Origin: Protula sp. h YS-2021
Taxonomy: Eukaryota; Annelida; Polychaeta; Sabellida; Serpulidae
Direction of reading: 5' to 3'
DNA length: 64,000 bases
NCBI GenBank assembly: GCA_949752745.1
Contig: OX457027.1
Span: 11,730,982 to 11,794,981 of the forward strand
Below are positions 36,390-48,100 of the stretch, piece after piece. The notes beneath the pieces were generated by a model, which saw only the letters and a list, made by a program, of their open reading frames with translations, was not told the DNA's origin and searched no databases. Within the stretch, counting starts at the first letter, position 1, and every line of letters begins with the position of its first letter. Position numbers and translations under genes: made by a program.

Positions 36390-36905
36390 CCCCGCTCACC
36401 CACAAGTGACAATGGGGAGTACGCGTGCGCAATCATGTGTCCCCTTCACCCACAAGTGTCAATGGTGAGTACGCATGCGCAACCTTGTGTCCCACTCACC
36501 CTCAAACGTCCGTGGTGAATGCGTATGCGCAGCCCTGTGTCCCACTCACCCGCAAGTATTAATGGTGGGTACGCATGCGCAGGCTTGTGCTCCACTCACC
36601 CATAAACGCATGCGCATGTGTCCCCTTCACCCACAAGTGTCAGTGTTGAGTACGCATGCGCAGCCATTTGTCCCCTTCACCCACAAGTGTCAATGGTGAG
36701 TACGCATGTGCAGTCTTGTGTCCCACTCACCCACAAACGTCGGTGGTGAATGCGTATGCGCAGCCGTGTGTCCCACTCACCCACAAGTGTCAGTGGTGTG
36801 TACGCATGCGCAATTATGTGTCCCCTTCACCCACAGGTGTCAATAGGAAGTGCGCGTGCGCAGCGGACTGTCACACTTATCCAAAAGTGTCAGTGTTGAG
36901 TACGC
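36390..36905. repeat. 48-49 bp minisatellite
   Basis: About ten units with 'cacccacaagtgtcaatggt' and GAGTACGCATGCGCA. It is the counterpart of the array cut by the left window edge. It marks the left limit of visible duplication copy 2. Confidence 0.9.
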
Positions 36906-38117
36906 ATGCGTGTGTCTCCCTGACCACACCAAGTGTAAATGCCACGTAACGCCACCAAAAATATTTGAAAGTTATTCTCGCAACCGGTTACCCAAAAGAA
37001 ATTGATTGTTTATTCAAGACATGACAGAGAAATATTGCAGAACGAAGTGATGCGAAAAATTGCGAAATAAAAATAGAACCGATCGAGGTGTTCGATCCAG
37101 TTTCCTCGTAGCGCATGCAATGGGGCTGTGTAAAGCCTTAAGTAAGACAAAGTGGTGGAAGTCTTACACGTTGTAATTTGGTGGATTGTTTTGGTAGAAC
37201 AATGTACAGTACATTTCAGAACTGTAAACACTTTGACAGCTTGACATTGTAAAGTTTTTTTTGCCAGTGCGTTGTGTGACAAATGTGTGTTAAATAAACA
37301 GAAAATAGAGCTAAAGCAAGTTGCTGTGCAAAAGCAGCGACATCACACAGACACACAGAGCATGAGTCGATCGCTCCATCCTTGAGGCGTTTTGTAGATT
37401 TCACTTGGATTTACTTTTCTTTCATTTTCTTTTACTTAATAATTTTGAACGGTCTGCGCTTTTTGAGTAAAACCTTTTTGTTTTGTTAGTGGGCTTATTG
37501 TGACAAGTAAAATATCAACATGTGCTTTTGTGCAAAAAAACTAAATAAAAAAACAAACAAACAATAGATGAATAAAAACGATGACAGAGCTTTTGAAATA
37601 GATACGTGTTTGGTTGTTGCGTAAGAAATCACGGGCACTTGTAAATGTTTGAATCAGCACGCGTTTGTTGATGTGACGACTATTTCGGCTATTTATTAGA
37701 TTCTAACACGCCACTTAGGTTGGAGCAGCAAGCTTATTTTTACGCTAGCTCTAAACGCTACTTATTGTGCCAGTGATATAGTTGTGGCAGATTGGATGTG
37801 AAGCAAAAATGTAAACAATCTCTTGAGCGTTTCCTGAACAACTTGGGAGCGATATGGAGCCGTAAATCCAGCCAGACAACCGAGAGGTCGCCACTGTCTT
37901 CTCTAAGCTCCAGGATTTACTGGCTCACCACGCTGTTACAGTACCGCGGACGCTTAATGACGCTTTCCAGAACTTCAGTCCAAAACAGTTACATTTTGCA
38001 GCATGTACTGTAGTGTATACTAAATATGTAATGTTGCTTGTGGAAATAACCTGTGGGATGGGGTGGGGGAAGAATCGAGCTGGTCCCGTTTAAAAAAACA
38101 AACATACACATGCCGGA

Positions 38118-38335
38118 CATTCATGTCTGACACAGGTAATGTGCAGGCAAAAGACGACGCGGGACACTCATGTCTGACACAGTGAGTGTGCAGGCCACGA
38201 ACTGTGCCGGACAATCATGTCTGACACATGGAGTGTGCAGGCCACGAACTGTGCCGGACAATCATGTCTGACACAGATTGTGCAGGCAACGGACTGTGAC
38301 GGACAATCATGTCTGACACACGGAGTGTGCAGGTC
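38118..38335. repeat. 47 bp minisatellite, short allele
   Basis: Four to five units of the 'catgtctgacacacggagtg' repeat. The copy-1 array at 1,345-1,870 has about a dozen. Confidence 0.88.
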
Positions 38336-39514
38336 ACAGAACAGCATTGTAAAACATGGTTAATCGGCAGAACGGCATGGACGTAGATTCCCCCCTCCCC
38401 CAACACCTCTCCCTTTCCCCACACAAAACTGTCAGTTCTATTAAATACATCTTTTGGGTAAAGCTACCCCCTCCCCCCCCCCCCCGATAAAAAGGGTCCA
38501 GAGAATTAGAACTGCAACGCAGGAAGTAAAAGGAATTTGCAACTGCTACATTCTACAAAACCAAAGTGCGTAATTATAACAACAGATATTTTAAGAAAGC
38601 GAACGCATTGGATTGTTGGATAAATGAGGCTTTTAAACTGAGTGCGGGTCCATAGATTGTGACTCTACTCATACACATAAGATTATGATGTCAGCCAGTA
38701 CATAATAACATATTTCTGGCTTATACTTTAGAATGTTCCGTAGAGAATTTGCTGAACTTAATTTTTTTGAGTATTTTTTTAATAAAGGCGTATACCGCGC
38801 CTCACTCTAGCCCTGACAGCCTCACTCTAGCAATGATAGTTTCACTCTAGCCCTGACAGCAGCCAGGCGTGTGCGCAAACCGGGAATGGTAGTCGTTTTA
38901 GGATAATTAACGTGCTGGAAATGAAACTATTTCACCAAAGTTCAGAAAAGTTCAATGCGGCGTCCGTTTACATCAAGGATAAAATGCTAAAAAATGCGGT
39001 ATAAAACGATTTTTTTGGAAAGTGAAAATGGCACATCGATTTTTCTTCAGAAGACAGACACCAATGAAATGGCTTACAACAAACTGTCAATGTCCCTGTA
39101 TATTTTGTTTTGTCAAACAACTCTTTGGCACTTTTTGGGCCTTCGAAAATCAAGAGGGTTTGACACACTAGACTGCTTATTTTTTAGTCGTCATACATCC
39201 GCTGTCTAGTGCTATTGTTTCAATTGTTTCAATTCCAATGATGTTGCCGCTGGATTAGTTTGGTTTTAGACAATACAGGAGTTGAGAGGGGGGTTTCGGA
39301 GTAAATAATGAAATACACTGTGGTTGGCAGTGCTATTTGGGTGTACCGGCAGCTGTAGTTTACATGGTCACATTTTGCTTTACATTCAGTTTTCATTCAA
39401 CCTGAAGCTTGACTTATCAGTCTTCTTTTTTACAAGCATTTTTATAAAGTAAAGAGGATAACATCAAAACTGTAATTCGTTCTTCCCAAACCTGATTTAT
39501 TATTTTATTTGTAG

Positions 39515-39617
39515 ATGAATAAACTGAATTTACACAAGAAAACAAGCAAATCAGAAAGCAGCGGTATAACCCACCTGTCCCCGCCACCTGCCGTCAGGTA
39601 CAAGGGACGCGACATCA
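39515..39617 (+). CDS. Phosphatase penultimate exon
   Basis: Acceptor 'tatttgtag', donor GTAAGT. Thirty-four codons plus one base: NKLNLHKKTSKSESSGITHL then SPPPAVRYKGRDI. It joins in phase to 33,214-33,290 and 42,194-42,252. Its counterpart in the upstream gene is 3,377-3,479. Confidence 0.85.
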
Positions 39618-39689
39618 GTAAGTTCATTGTCACACTTCTTCCTTGTACCGAAACATTGAAATAACAGAATGATCTGATCAGCTGAAGTT

Positions 39690-41990
39690 CAGTCTTAATT
39701 AACACGTGACAAGTCGAGACTTGTAACGAGTATATTGAAGTTGTACGCGCCAAGTGTTTTGACCTTTTTCTCTCTTTACTTGCCCGTTATTTTGTCTTTA
39801 TTACTCCTCTGACCGCACTGTCCCTAGAACTCTCAAATTCCGCACATGTGTACGTCGGTATTGGTGATTGGCCAATAACTGGCGAAATTTTCCGTAAAAT
39901 CTTTACTAACTGCTGAAAATAGTCTTGCCGTGTTGGAGTTTAAAGTGAAGGTAGCAGCAGTTACCGCCTAACTGGCTGTAACTTTTTTTAGCGATTCGCT
40001 AAAAATTGTGGAGAATATTGGCGAATATTTTTGTAACGTCTTAACCATTTCCAGGAAAGTAATCTCACTGTCTTGAAATTTAAGTGAAGGTACCAGGCGT
40101 TACTACCTACCTGGCTATTACTTTTTTGGTGAGTGACCAAAAATTGGTGAAGATTTTGGCGAAAGCCAAAAACAATACAGTACAAGCTCAACCAACCGCT
40201 GGAAAATATTCTTGTGTTGACATTTAAAGTGTAGGTAGCCGGAGGTACTGCCTACCTGGCTATTACTTTCTTGGTGATTGACCAAACATTGGCGAAGCTT
40301 GTGGAGAAAAGCAACAAACATTTAGTAAAATCTTAACTAACTGCTCAAAAATAGTCTTGCTGTGTTGGAATTTAAAGTGAAGGTAGCAGGAGTTGCCTCC
40401 TAACTGGCTGTAACTTATGCGGCGATTCGCCAAATATAAGCGCAAATATTAGCGAAAAACAAACTTTTTCGCAAAATCCTGACTACTTCAAGGAAAGTAC
40501 TGTTACTGTTTTGAAATTTTAAGTGAAGGTAGCAGGCATTTCTCCTTCCTTGGGCATTACATCTTTTGGTGATTGGCCAAAATTTTCTCGAAAAAAATTT
40601 TACGTAAAATTTGCAGACCTTCCTACTTACCTGTGCTGGTACAATTTTTGATTACTGGCCAAAAATTGGCGAAAATTTTGGCTAAAATCTAAAAAACGAA
40701 ATTCTATAAATTCTTAACTAACCCCAGTAAAATAGTATTACTGTCTTGAAATTTTAAGTAACAGTAGTAATCAATATTACCTAACTGGCTATGAATGTTT
40801 AGTGATTGGCAAACAATAGGCGAATTTTTTGGCGAAAAAGAAAGAAATTTGTATGGTTGGCGTTTGTTACTATTTTTGACCTTTGCATTCCCATCGTCAT
40901 GAAAATTGTAAGTAAAGGTTTAATTTTTGAACTCCAGAATTAGATGGCAGTTTTACTTCATGTTCTGGCGCTGCCCATACATGGTTGTATCGAGTTAAGT
41001 CACTTTTTAAACTAAAACATTCCGTCCTGATTTTGTCCTGCTTTTTTAAAAAATCGTCCTGCTTTTGGCAGGACAGCGTCCTACTTTAAGCTTAAAAGGG
41101 CGTGGCAACACTGAAAATGACATTAGATATAATATTATATATGTTACAGCATGTGTCTTTTGTACTATGTGGGGCTAGAGTTTTGCACAGTCAGTTCAGC
41201 TTCACATCAATGATAATATACACCAGTTAGAATGGCTGTGGCAGTTTGTCTGCAAACTGACGTCACCACATTCAATAAGCTATTCCTTTTGAATTTTACT
41301 CTTCGACAATTAGTCGTCTAGTGCACTTTCTCGTCGATATGAATTGCAATTGGTACGGCACATTCGCATCAATAGTGACAATTGGTTTTGTGCGTTCTGT
41401 TGGAGTTCATATATTCAGATATAACACCGTGTGCATAGCACGTCTTCATATCAAAGGCTTCAGTAAGTACAATATTAAAGTGACAAAGGTACCTTTGTAT
41501 CTTAACCAGTTATAATATCGATGTCATAATAAGCACAAACTAAGATCAGACGCAATTGCAGTTCAGGTGGTATTATGTTGTAAGCAGGACAGTGCCCTGT
41601 GATGGCGTTCGGGCACCGGCACGTGGCGGTCTTGTTCTGCGACCGAATCTCCTTGTAAATAATGTCGTGCCCTCCCCTCTCCGTTTTCCGGTATATAATA
41701 AAGTATAAAAACAAGTAGGTCAGTGAAACTGACTATGTCCCCCCGCCTGCGTACAATATCAGTATTTGATTTTGTTAGGTTGGACTAAAACCCTTAAGCA
41801 AGTCGTATCATATTCAGGAATATATGTTAGCAAACTCACTCAAGTGCTTAAAGACTGTCTGAATTTCTTAAGTCCAGCTGTGCCAGTGTCCACGGTCTGA
41901 GGTGGTTCATTTACAATACAACTCATAGGACCCATACGTGAAATATACATATGTGAAATATTTCGCCAATCGATCAAGAATGTAGGCTTG
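39690..41990. repeat. Copy-2-only insertion in the last intron, with ~165 bp tandem repeats
   Basis: The upstream paralogue has a 219 bp intron here; this one is 2,576 bp. About six units of roughly 165 bp fill 39,870-40,870, with 'ggcgattcgccaaaaattgg' and 'taaagtgaaggtagcaggag' parts. A hAT-type end (complement of CAGTGTTGCCACGCCC) lies at about 41,096-41,111. A GC-rich minus-strand open stretch is at 41,570-41,700. Confidence 0.75.
41502..41714 (-). pseudogene. GC-rich minus-strand ORF fragment, unknown
   Basis: A minus-strand frame contains KEIRSQNKTATCRCPNAITG and HCPAYN with mostly G/C third positions, unlike its AT-rich surroundings. It has three closely spaced Cys. No splice sites or start are convincing. 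It could be a captured fragment of another gene carried in by the insertion. I do not recognise it. Confidence 0.25.
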
Positions 41991-42193
41991 AGTGTGTTGA
42001 CAAAAACTGTCGACAGACAGACAGACGGACATACCCGAAAGCTATAGTCCCCAAGCCGTGTTACGCGACGGCGGGGAATCGATAAAATTCACATTACAAA
42101 TCAAGTTTAGTATAAACGTGATTGTGAGAAAAAGTACTGTTTTTTTGCAATTATTCATGCATCTCTGTAAGTTACTTTTGTTTTCTCTTGCAG

Positions 42194-42252
42194 GTTTCGG
42201 TAAACGAGTTGGGAAACCTACGGATGGCCGCAATAACTCACCGTTTGAATAG
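42194..42252 (+). CDS. Phosphatase last exon, C-terminal homology-like end
   Basis: Acceptor 'tctcttgcag', stop TAG at 42,250-42,252. It encodes FGKRVGKPTDGRNNSPFE. The FGxRxGKPxxGR pattern resembles the short conserved C-terminus of PTPN12/18/22-type enzymes. The paralogue at 3,699 reads four codons further; here a codon that is TCG there is TAG. AATAAA at 42,279-42,284 is the likely polyadenylation signal. Confidence 0.82.
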
Positions 42253-42284
42253 AAACGATAGTGTTGGCCACTTGAGCCAATAAA

Positions 42285-45200
42285 CCAACAAAGCGACATT
42301 GCAAAAACTTCACAGAGCTTTCAAACGCCTCTTGCCGTGAACCTGGTTTTTGCTGTTGATTCAGGTATCGCGACTGTTTGTGGTGTTAAAAAGTTAAATG
42401 CTTTAATTAGGGCGTTACCAGGAACAGATGGATTATCGCTGCCGTGTAAGATTAGTCCAGGATGTCTTTGATTCAACATGACATGACATGTATTATTTTG
42501 TATTCCGTGTAGACAAAAAAAACATTCAGCTATCCATTAGCAACCTTTGGTTTATTTTGTGTATATTACAAATGATTTCAGATCAAAGTGAAATTTGTTT
42601 AAAGACATTAAAACTGTATTTAACTTCAACAGTGGCTACCTGTTTATAAATTTAAAAATTAGGAGTGCTTTCTACATACTGTATTGCACATTAAACGCAA
42701 ATTGCTTAACATGTATCTGTTTCATGGAATCTGACAAATCAGTGTCTTCACAAAGTAAGTGAAATTTCATTTAGAAACCATAGGTTCACTCAGCGATATT
42801 GTGAGGCAACTAAAATGTTAGTGACGTAATAAGATCACTGATTTAAGCCCCACAAATTTGACAGATTTGCTGCAACGAGTTTAAATAATGAATAAGGTTT
42901 TCTTGATCTTTTTATTGAATTGTTCATTGCTTTCTATCGCTGTTTTGGTAGAGAATTGCAGCTGTCCATATTGATTCCACTAACAGTGAAGGTGTTGTCG
43001 GATTGGAGTTACTATGGGCTGTGGTGGTATTAATTTGACCTTTGTGAAATTGAAATTGTAATTTCTTCATTGGTAAGTGCAATCAAACCATCTCCGGTTG
43101 GGTTCGATGGACTGTGATGGTATTTATTTAGCCAATATTGTAATCTTTATAGGTATTTCTCTGTAATCAATTCAATTTCCATTGGCGTAGTTGACGACTG
43201 AGCTGGTAGTTATTTTACCGTTTGTGAAATTTCAATTATGAACAAAGTTATTTGCTGACTTCAACAATTCTTTTCTAGATAGATTATCATCCTGTTTTGT
43301 AAATGGCTTGTTCTTCCTTGATTGGGTTATGTTGAATATTATTGAAAGAATTTAGTAGTAAATCGTGTTCGATTGTTGTATCCATAATTCTAATGAAAAA
43401 TTGACGACAGCTGCATTTTAAAAAGACTATTGAATATTGAATATATTCTCCTTTCAGAGTTTTAAGTAAGTGTTAATCAAAAACAATGCAAACAGCTTCC
43501 CGTGGCCATCTCAGATAGCAACTGACGGATTAAATTTGAATTGACTGTCGCAAACGTAAACATCAGTGGTATTATTACAATTTCTGAAAGGCTAAATGAG
43601 CATTGTTGACCCGCTTTGCTTTACATTGTGAACACAATAAATGCTTTCTGTTCCGTACGTGTCGTAGGACCGAACGATCGAAATTTTGTTCTTTCCAGCT
43701 CTTTTTTTTACTATTTCTTTATTCGTCCTTCTCTCCCCCCTCTCCCAACCACATGTTCCTGAACGGAACGTTAAACACCAAACAAACGAATACATGATAA
43801 AGAATGAGCAATTAACAATAAAATCAAAGTTATTTCATTGGATCTATAAAACTTTGATAATAAAAATCAGTGATTGTATACAGTCACAATGTTTTATTTA
43901 CATCACTGTTTTTGTGACGTTACAGTGTCACCGAATTGAACCTCTGACTTTATATTGTCTCTAAAAATTTTAGCGACTTTGTAAATTCACTGATTTGACA
44001 GATTCACTGTGATATTTAACCCTGTACGGTAGTTATAATTGCTACTACAGTAAATGTCGTTGTATTCGCCACAGTGTACATACCACGATCTCACCTGTCA
44101 AAATGTGACCACAGGAAGCTCCCGTGGCAACAGTTTCCATGTGTGCACATGGTCTTGCTGGTGATCACAGGCGATGTGGGCGCCGCTTCATATATGCAAT
44201 AGTTTTAAAGTGAAAAGAAAATGTGATATTATTAGTCTACTCGACTGTCCTCGATGGACTTTACTGATCACTTGTGGGGTATCTGTCATTTGTGTGTGTG
44301 TAAGCAATTTTTCACAGTGGTACTGTTATACATTTCTGATCCGGTTCTTTTGAAATTTGGCTTGAGTGTTCCCTGGCTAATTCTCCACACAGCCTGTATT
44401 TTTTCGGCTCTTTGGCGAAAAGTTTGGCCAAATTTAAGAAAACACAAAAAATGCTGCTCTTTCAACAAATCCGGCCCGATTTGAAAGGAATGTTCGCCTT
44501 AAGTTGGACTGATAATCATGAGGTTCGTGGGTTCAAGCACTATTCAAATAGATTTCTTTCATTGTCTCCCTTTATCGGTTTTTCATGGCAGTATTTATAG
44601 ATCGGCCTCCGGAGGAGCAGTACTTTGCGGTCACTTGTAAAGCAAGAGGTTGTGAGTTCAAGTCCCACTCTAGGCGTTCTTTTTCATTGTCACACTTCAT
44701 GGGTTTTGCAAGTCATAATTACAGCTCTGCCTCCCATAAAAGCATCTAAAGGCCATACTATATTAATTTTTCTTTCTTTTTTCTTTCCTTTGAGGAGTTG
44801 CAGTATTTTTATGATCGCATCGGCAAAAGCTGGCCAAATACAATGATAGCTGATCCTGTCCAGTTACTTTTGATAGCAATGTTGCCCATGAGGCTTTCTA
44901 CCAAATCTAAATTTTGTCAAAATTGGTCGGTTTCTCCTTTCACATTTGTTATGTCTTCGCTTTTACGACTGGGCACAATGTCTGCAGACATTCCTGTTGT
45001 TTTATGTAAAACGCACAGCAATACATATATCGCTGTTTAGTTAACAGTTGCGCTAAAACATGACAGGTATACTCAAGAATATAGCTCAAAAAGTAGTTCC
45101 ATGACCCCACTTTGACTTAAATCCTTTATTATTGTTTAGAGAGTCGGTATATATGAGCCTTGCATGTTCGCCTGTATACAAATTATACATTTTAGGAAAA

Positions 45201-46578
45201 GTATATATTCTTATTGATGAGAAATTATATTTATTTTCACATAAAACTGGGGGACATTTTGGCCGTTGATATTTCATCTAGTGGGATTTTGGTGACGGCC
45301 AGTGTGATTTCGACCGACACAGAACATTTTTCTATTTTGTTGGTTAAATGTATTGTTCAAGAGAGAATAGAGAATTTAAAACCTTTTTTATGTAAAACTT
45401 GGTTATGTTGGCGTTCTTTCGCGCCACTTCATGTAAACTGTGTCTTACCAGTTAATGAGTTTGATAGTTTATAACTTACGGAATTTCCTCTCAACTTACA
45501 GAATGTCTACAAATGTTCTTTATAATTTTTGTCTTTTCAGCCCTTAAATAATACAAAAATACTCTGTTGCTTAGTGTGTAGTACCACCAGGGAGCTATGT
45601 GTGGCAGTACTGCTGTATATAAAGTGCACATACTGGCATTAGGGTTGATTAACTTACGCAAATAAAACAAATAGTGTTAAACACTATATTACTCATAGCG
45701 CATGGCTTAACGGGTCTAAACATGAGCAGTGCGGAAAATCACTTCTGTATATTGACTGTGTATAAATATGTATATATAGACCTTCAGCGCTTTTCAGAAA
45801 ATGTTTCTAAATGGCTAAAAAATGTGTGAAGAGTTTGACATCATTATCAACTATCAGTTTGATATTGAAACTAAATCAGTCCGAAACAACAATTGTGCAT
45901 TAATAGAACACTTTCTGTCAGTGTCATTAATTTCTAAACATGCCGTTCAAATTTATTAAAAAAAATTATCAAATCGCAAAAAAAGATCGACGAAGTATTA
46001 CACTTAATTTATAACAAAATACATGTATAAATACTATCGAATGGCCCAAAAAAGGACTGAAAAAGATTATTTTAGTACGCAAGTTTCAGGTTAAATTCCA
46101 TGCTGTGCATGCAAGATCTTAAATTTTGTATTGTTTATATTGTATTATTATTTAATTAAGAATGTGGAGTTAATAGTTTGGTAGTAATATTTAAGTTTTT
46201 GTTTAAAAAACAAACAAACAAGGAACAAAACACTGTGAAAATTAGAAAGTTTACGATTCTTTAATAATTGTGATATAAATGTTTACTGTATACTTGTATT
46301 TATTTGATGTACACAACCTCTGCATTTAAATACTTATACATACGAATGCATTCTGAAATAGTTACTGTTCATTGCAATGGTCTAAAATACTGAGGCTACC
46401 AAGGAAGGACGGTTGATTTCAAGATGCGCTCTATTGGGGAATTTTTTCAGATTTTTCGGCCCTGTCCCCCGTAACCCTATGGCACAGATTCTTTGTCCAT
46501 ACCTAGATAACTTTTCATATTCTCTATCCGGGCTATTTCACCCATCCTGTATTGTGGACCGATCTCTTTGATGTTGGC
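42285..46578. other. Non-coding duplicated spacer, copy 2
   Basis: Counterpart of 3,790-8,336. It has the empty site of the SINE near 42,960, the old tRNA-derived pieces at 44,505-44,700, and an extra ~220 bp at 45,887-46,107. No gene is supported. Confidence 0.5.
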
Positions 46579-46618
46579 TTTAAAACAGCGGGACCAAAAC
46601 AGATTAGCCGCGAAGCCC

Positions 46619-46833
46619 CTCTGTGTCCGTATTCACAAAAATTAACTGTACAGTTCACAGATTCCGCTAACTACTCCTGCAGCAAAGGGAACTTTTGAAT
46701 GGTGATTAATAAATTTTATTTTTATGTTAAAAAACATATTCTTATAAAAATTGTTTGCGTAGTTTAGCAAAATCAGCTGATTTTTCCTTGTGTGGTGTAG
46801 AGTTAACTTCATAGTTAACTTTTGTGAATACCA
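46619..46833. mobile_element. MITE with GTATTCACAAAA ends
   Basis: Left end GTATTCACAAAAATTAACTG; right end is the inverted AGTTAACTTTTGTGAATAC. It is about 215 bp with no coding capacity, inside the copy-2-only insertion. A related end occurs at 32,555. Confidence 0.7.
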
Positions 46834-47000
46834 GGGCAGGGAGTTGAAATCAGAAACGGCCCCATCGTGTACTGCTGGTGTACTGTTATCGTTTCCAGTA
46901 CTTTTATGTTATCAGATGTCAGTGCCATCAACTGATTTCAGTGTCTACAACAGATATAATAAACAAAATAAGCAATGGTTATTTGCCTGTTAGATCTACG

Positions 47001-47832
47001 CAGGGCTGGAAAAAAATCCGATTTTTTCAAAAAAATCACGATTTTTGATTTTTTTGATTTAAATCCGATTTTTTTTATGTTTTTGATTTAAATCAAACTG
47101 AAAAAAAACCGTGAAAATATCCAAAAGCACCACCTTTTAACAGTTAATTGAAGACTCGTAACACTCTCTTGTACTACAAAAACATTTACATTTCACAAAA
47201 TCTGTGACAACTGTCCTCAATTTTCAAATGTTCAGATAACTGTCTTCAAGTTCAATTCTTCATTTATTGAGCGATCAGTAGCAAAACGCCAGTTTCTAGC
47301 CTTTTCCACTCCGAGGTTTGTTCAATTAACAATCGAAAAAGCAGTGATATGTGGGGGAGGGATTTAAATAACCTCGCTCGACGCGTAACACTAATACTTT
47401 GTTTACAAGCACACGCGGTTGGGAGAAAGGGTACGTTGGAGATATCAATGCTACCAGGAGTTTCTGAAGATTAGTTTGCGATTACATATCCACTACAGAG
47501 TACTTGCTCAAACAATCACAAAATACTATGAGACTCAAGGGTTTCTTTTCAAACACCACAGGCAGTTACCTGCTTAAAGCGTGCTGCCCCTAACTAAACG
47601 CCTTCTCCCCACCTCAGAGGCTCATGTGCACTAATACGCGTACAATGTGAAATGCCTTGTTTAAACAAAGGCGTCTCCAAGTGCCTTCAGTGAAACACTC
47701 TGGATGACACGCATTTAAGTAGAAAAAAATCAACAAATTAAAAAAATCAAAAAAATCAAAAATCGTGATTTTTTTACGTTGATTTAAATCACGATTTAAA
47801 TCATGATCATAAATCAAATCACACCAGCCCTG
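47001..47832. mobile_element. hAT-type MITE with 8-bp target duplication
   Basis: Ends CAGGGCTGGAAAAAAATCCG and the inverted CCAGCCCTG are flanked by GATCTACG on both sides (46,993-47,000; 47,833-47,840). The CAGGGCTGG terminus plus an 8-bp duplication is typical of hAT elements. Inner parts are AAATC/GATTT-rich inverted repeats. No transposase frame is present. Absent from duplication copy 1. Confidence 0.9.
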
Positions 47833-47954
47833 GATCTACGGCTTATAAGATTCGGAAAATTTGAATTCGAATAATGTTTCATTAATTTGAACTGACTTAT
47901 TTTGTTTTACCCGACCTAAATTTGGTTTATTTGAAGTCTATGAATTCTCTATTA

Positions 47955-48100
47955 CCAAATCAAACTGCGTGGTCACAGAACTATGTGGGCACATCACTGC
48001 GTTATCACATAACTATGTGGGCACATCACTGCGTTTTCACATAACTATGTGGTCACATCACTGTGTGGTCACATAACTATGTGGTCACATCACTGCGTTG
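47955..48100. repeat. ~29 bp tandem repeat
   Basis: Five or so units of 'cacataactatgtggtcaca' and 'tcactgcgt' at the right end of the copy-2-only insertion. Confidence 0.8.
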
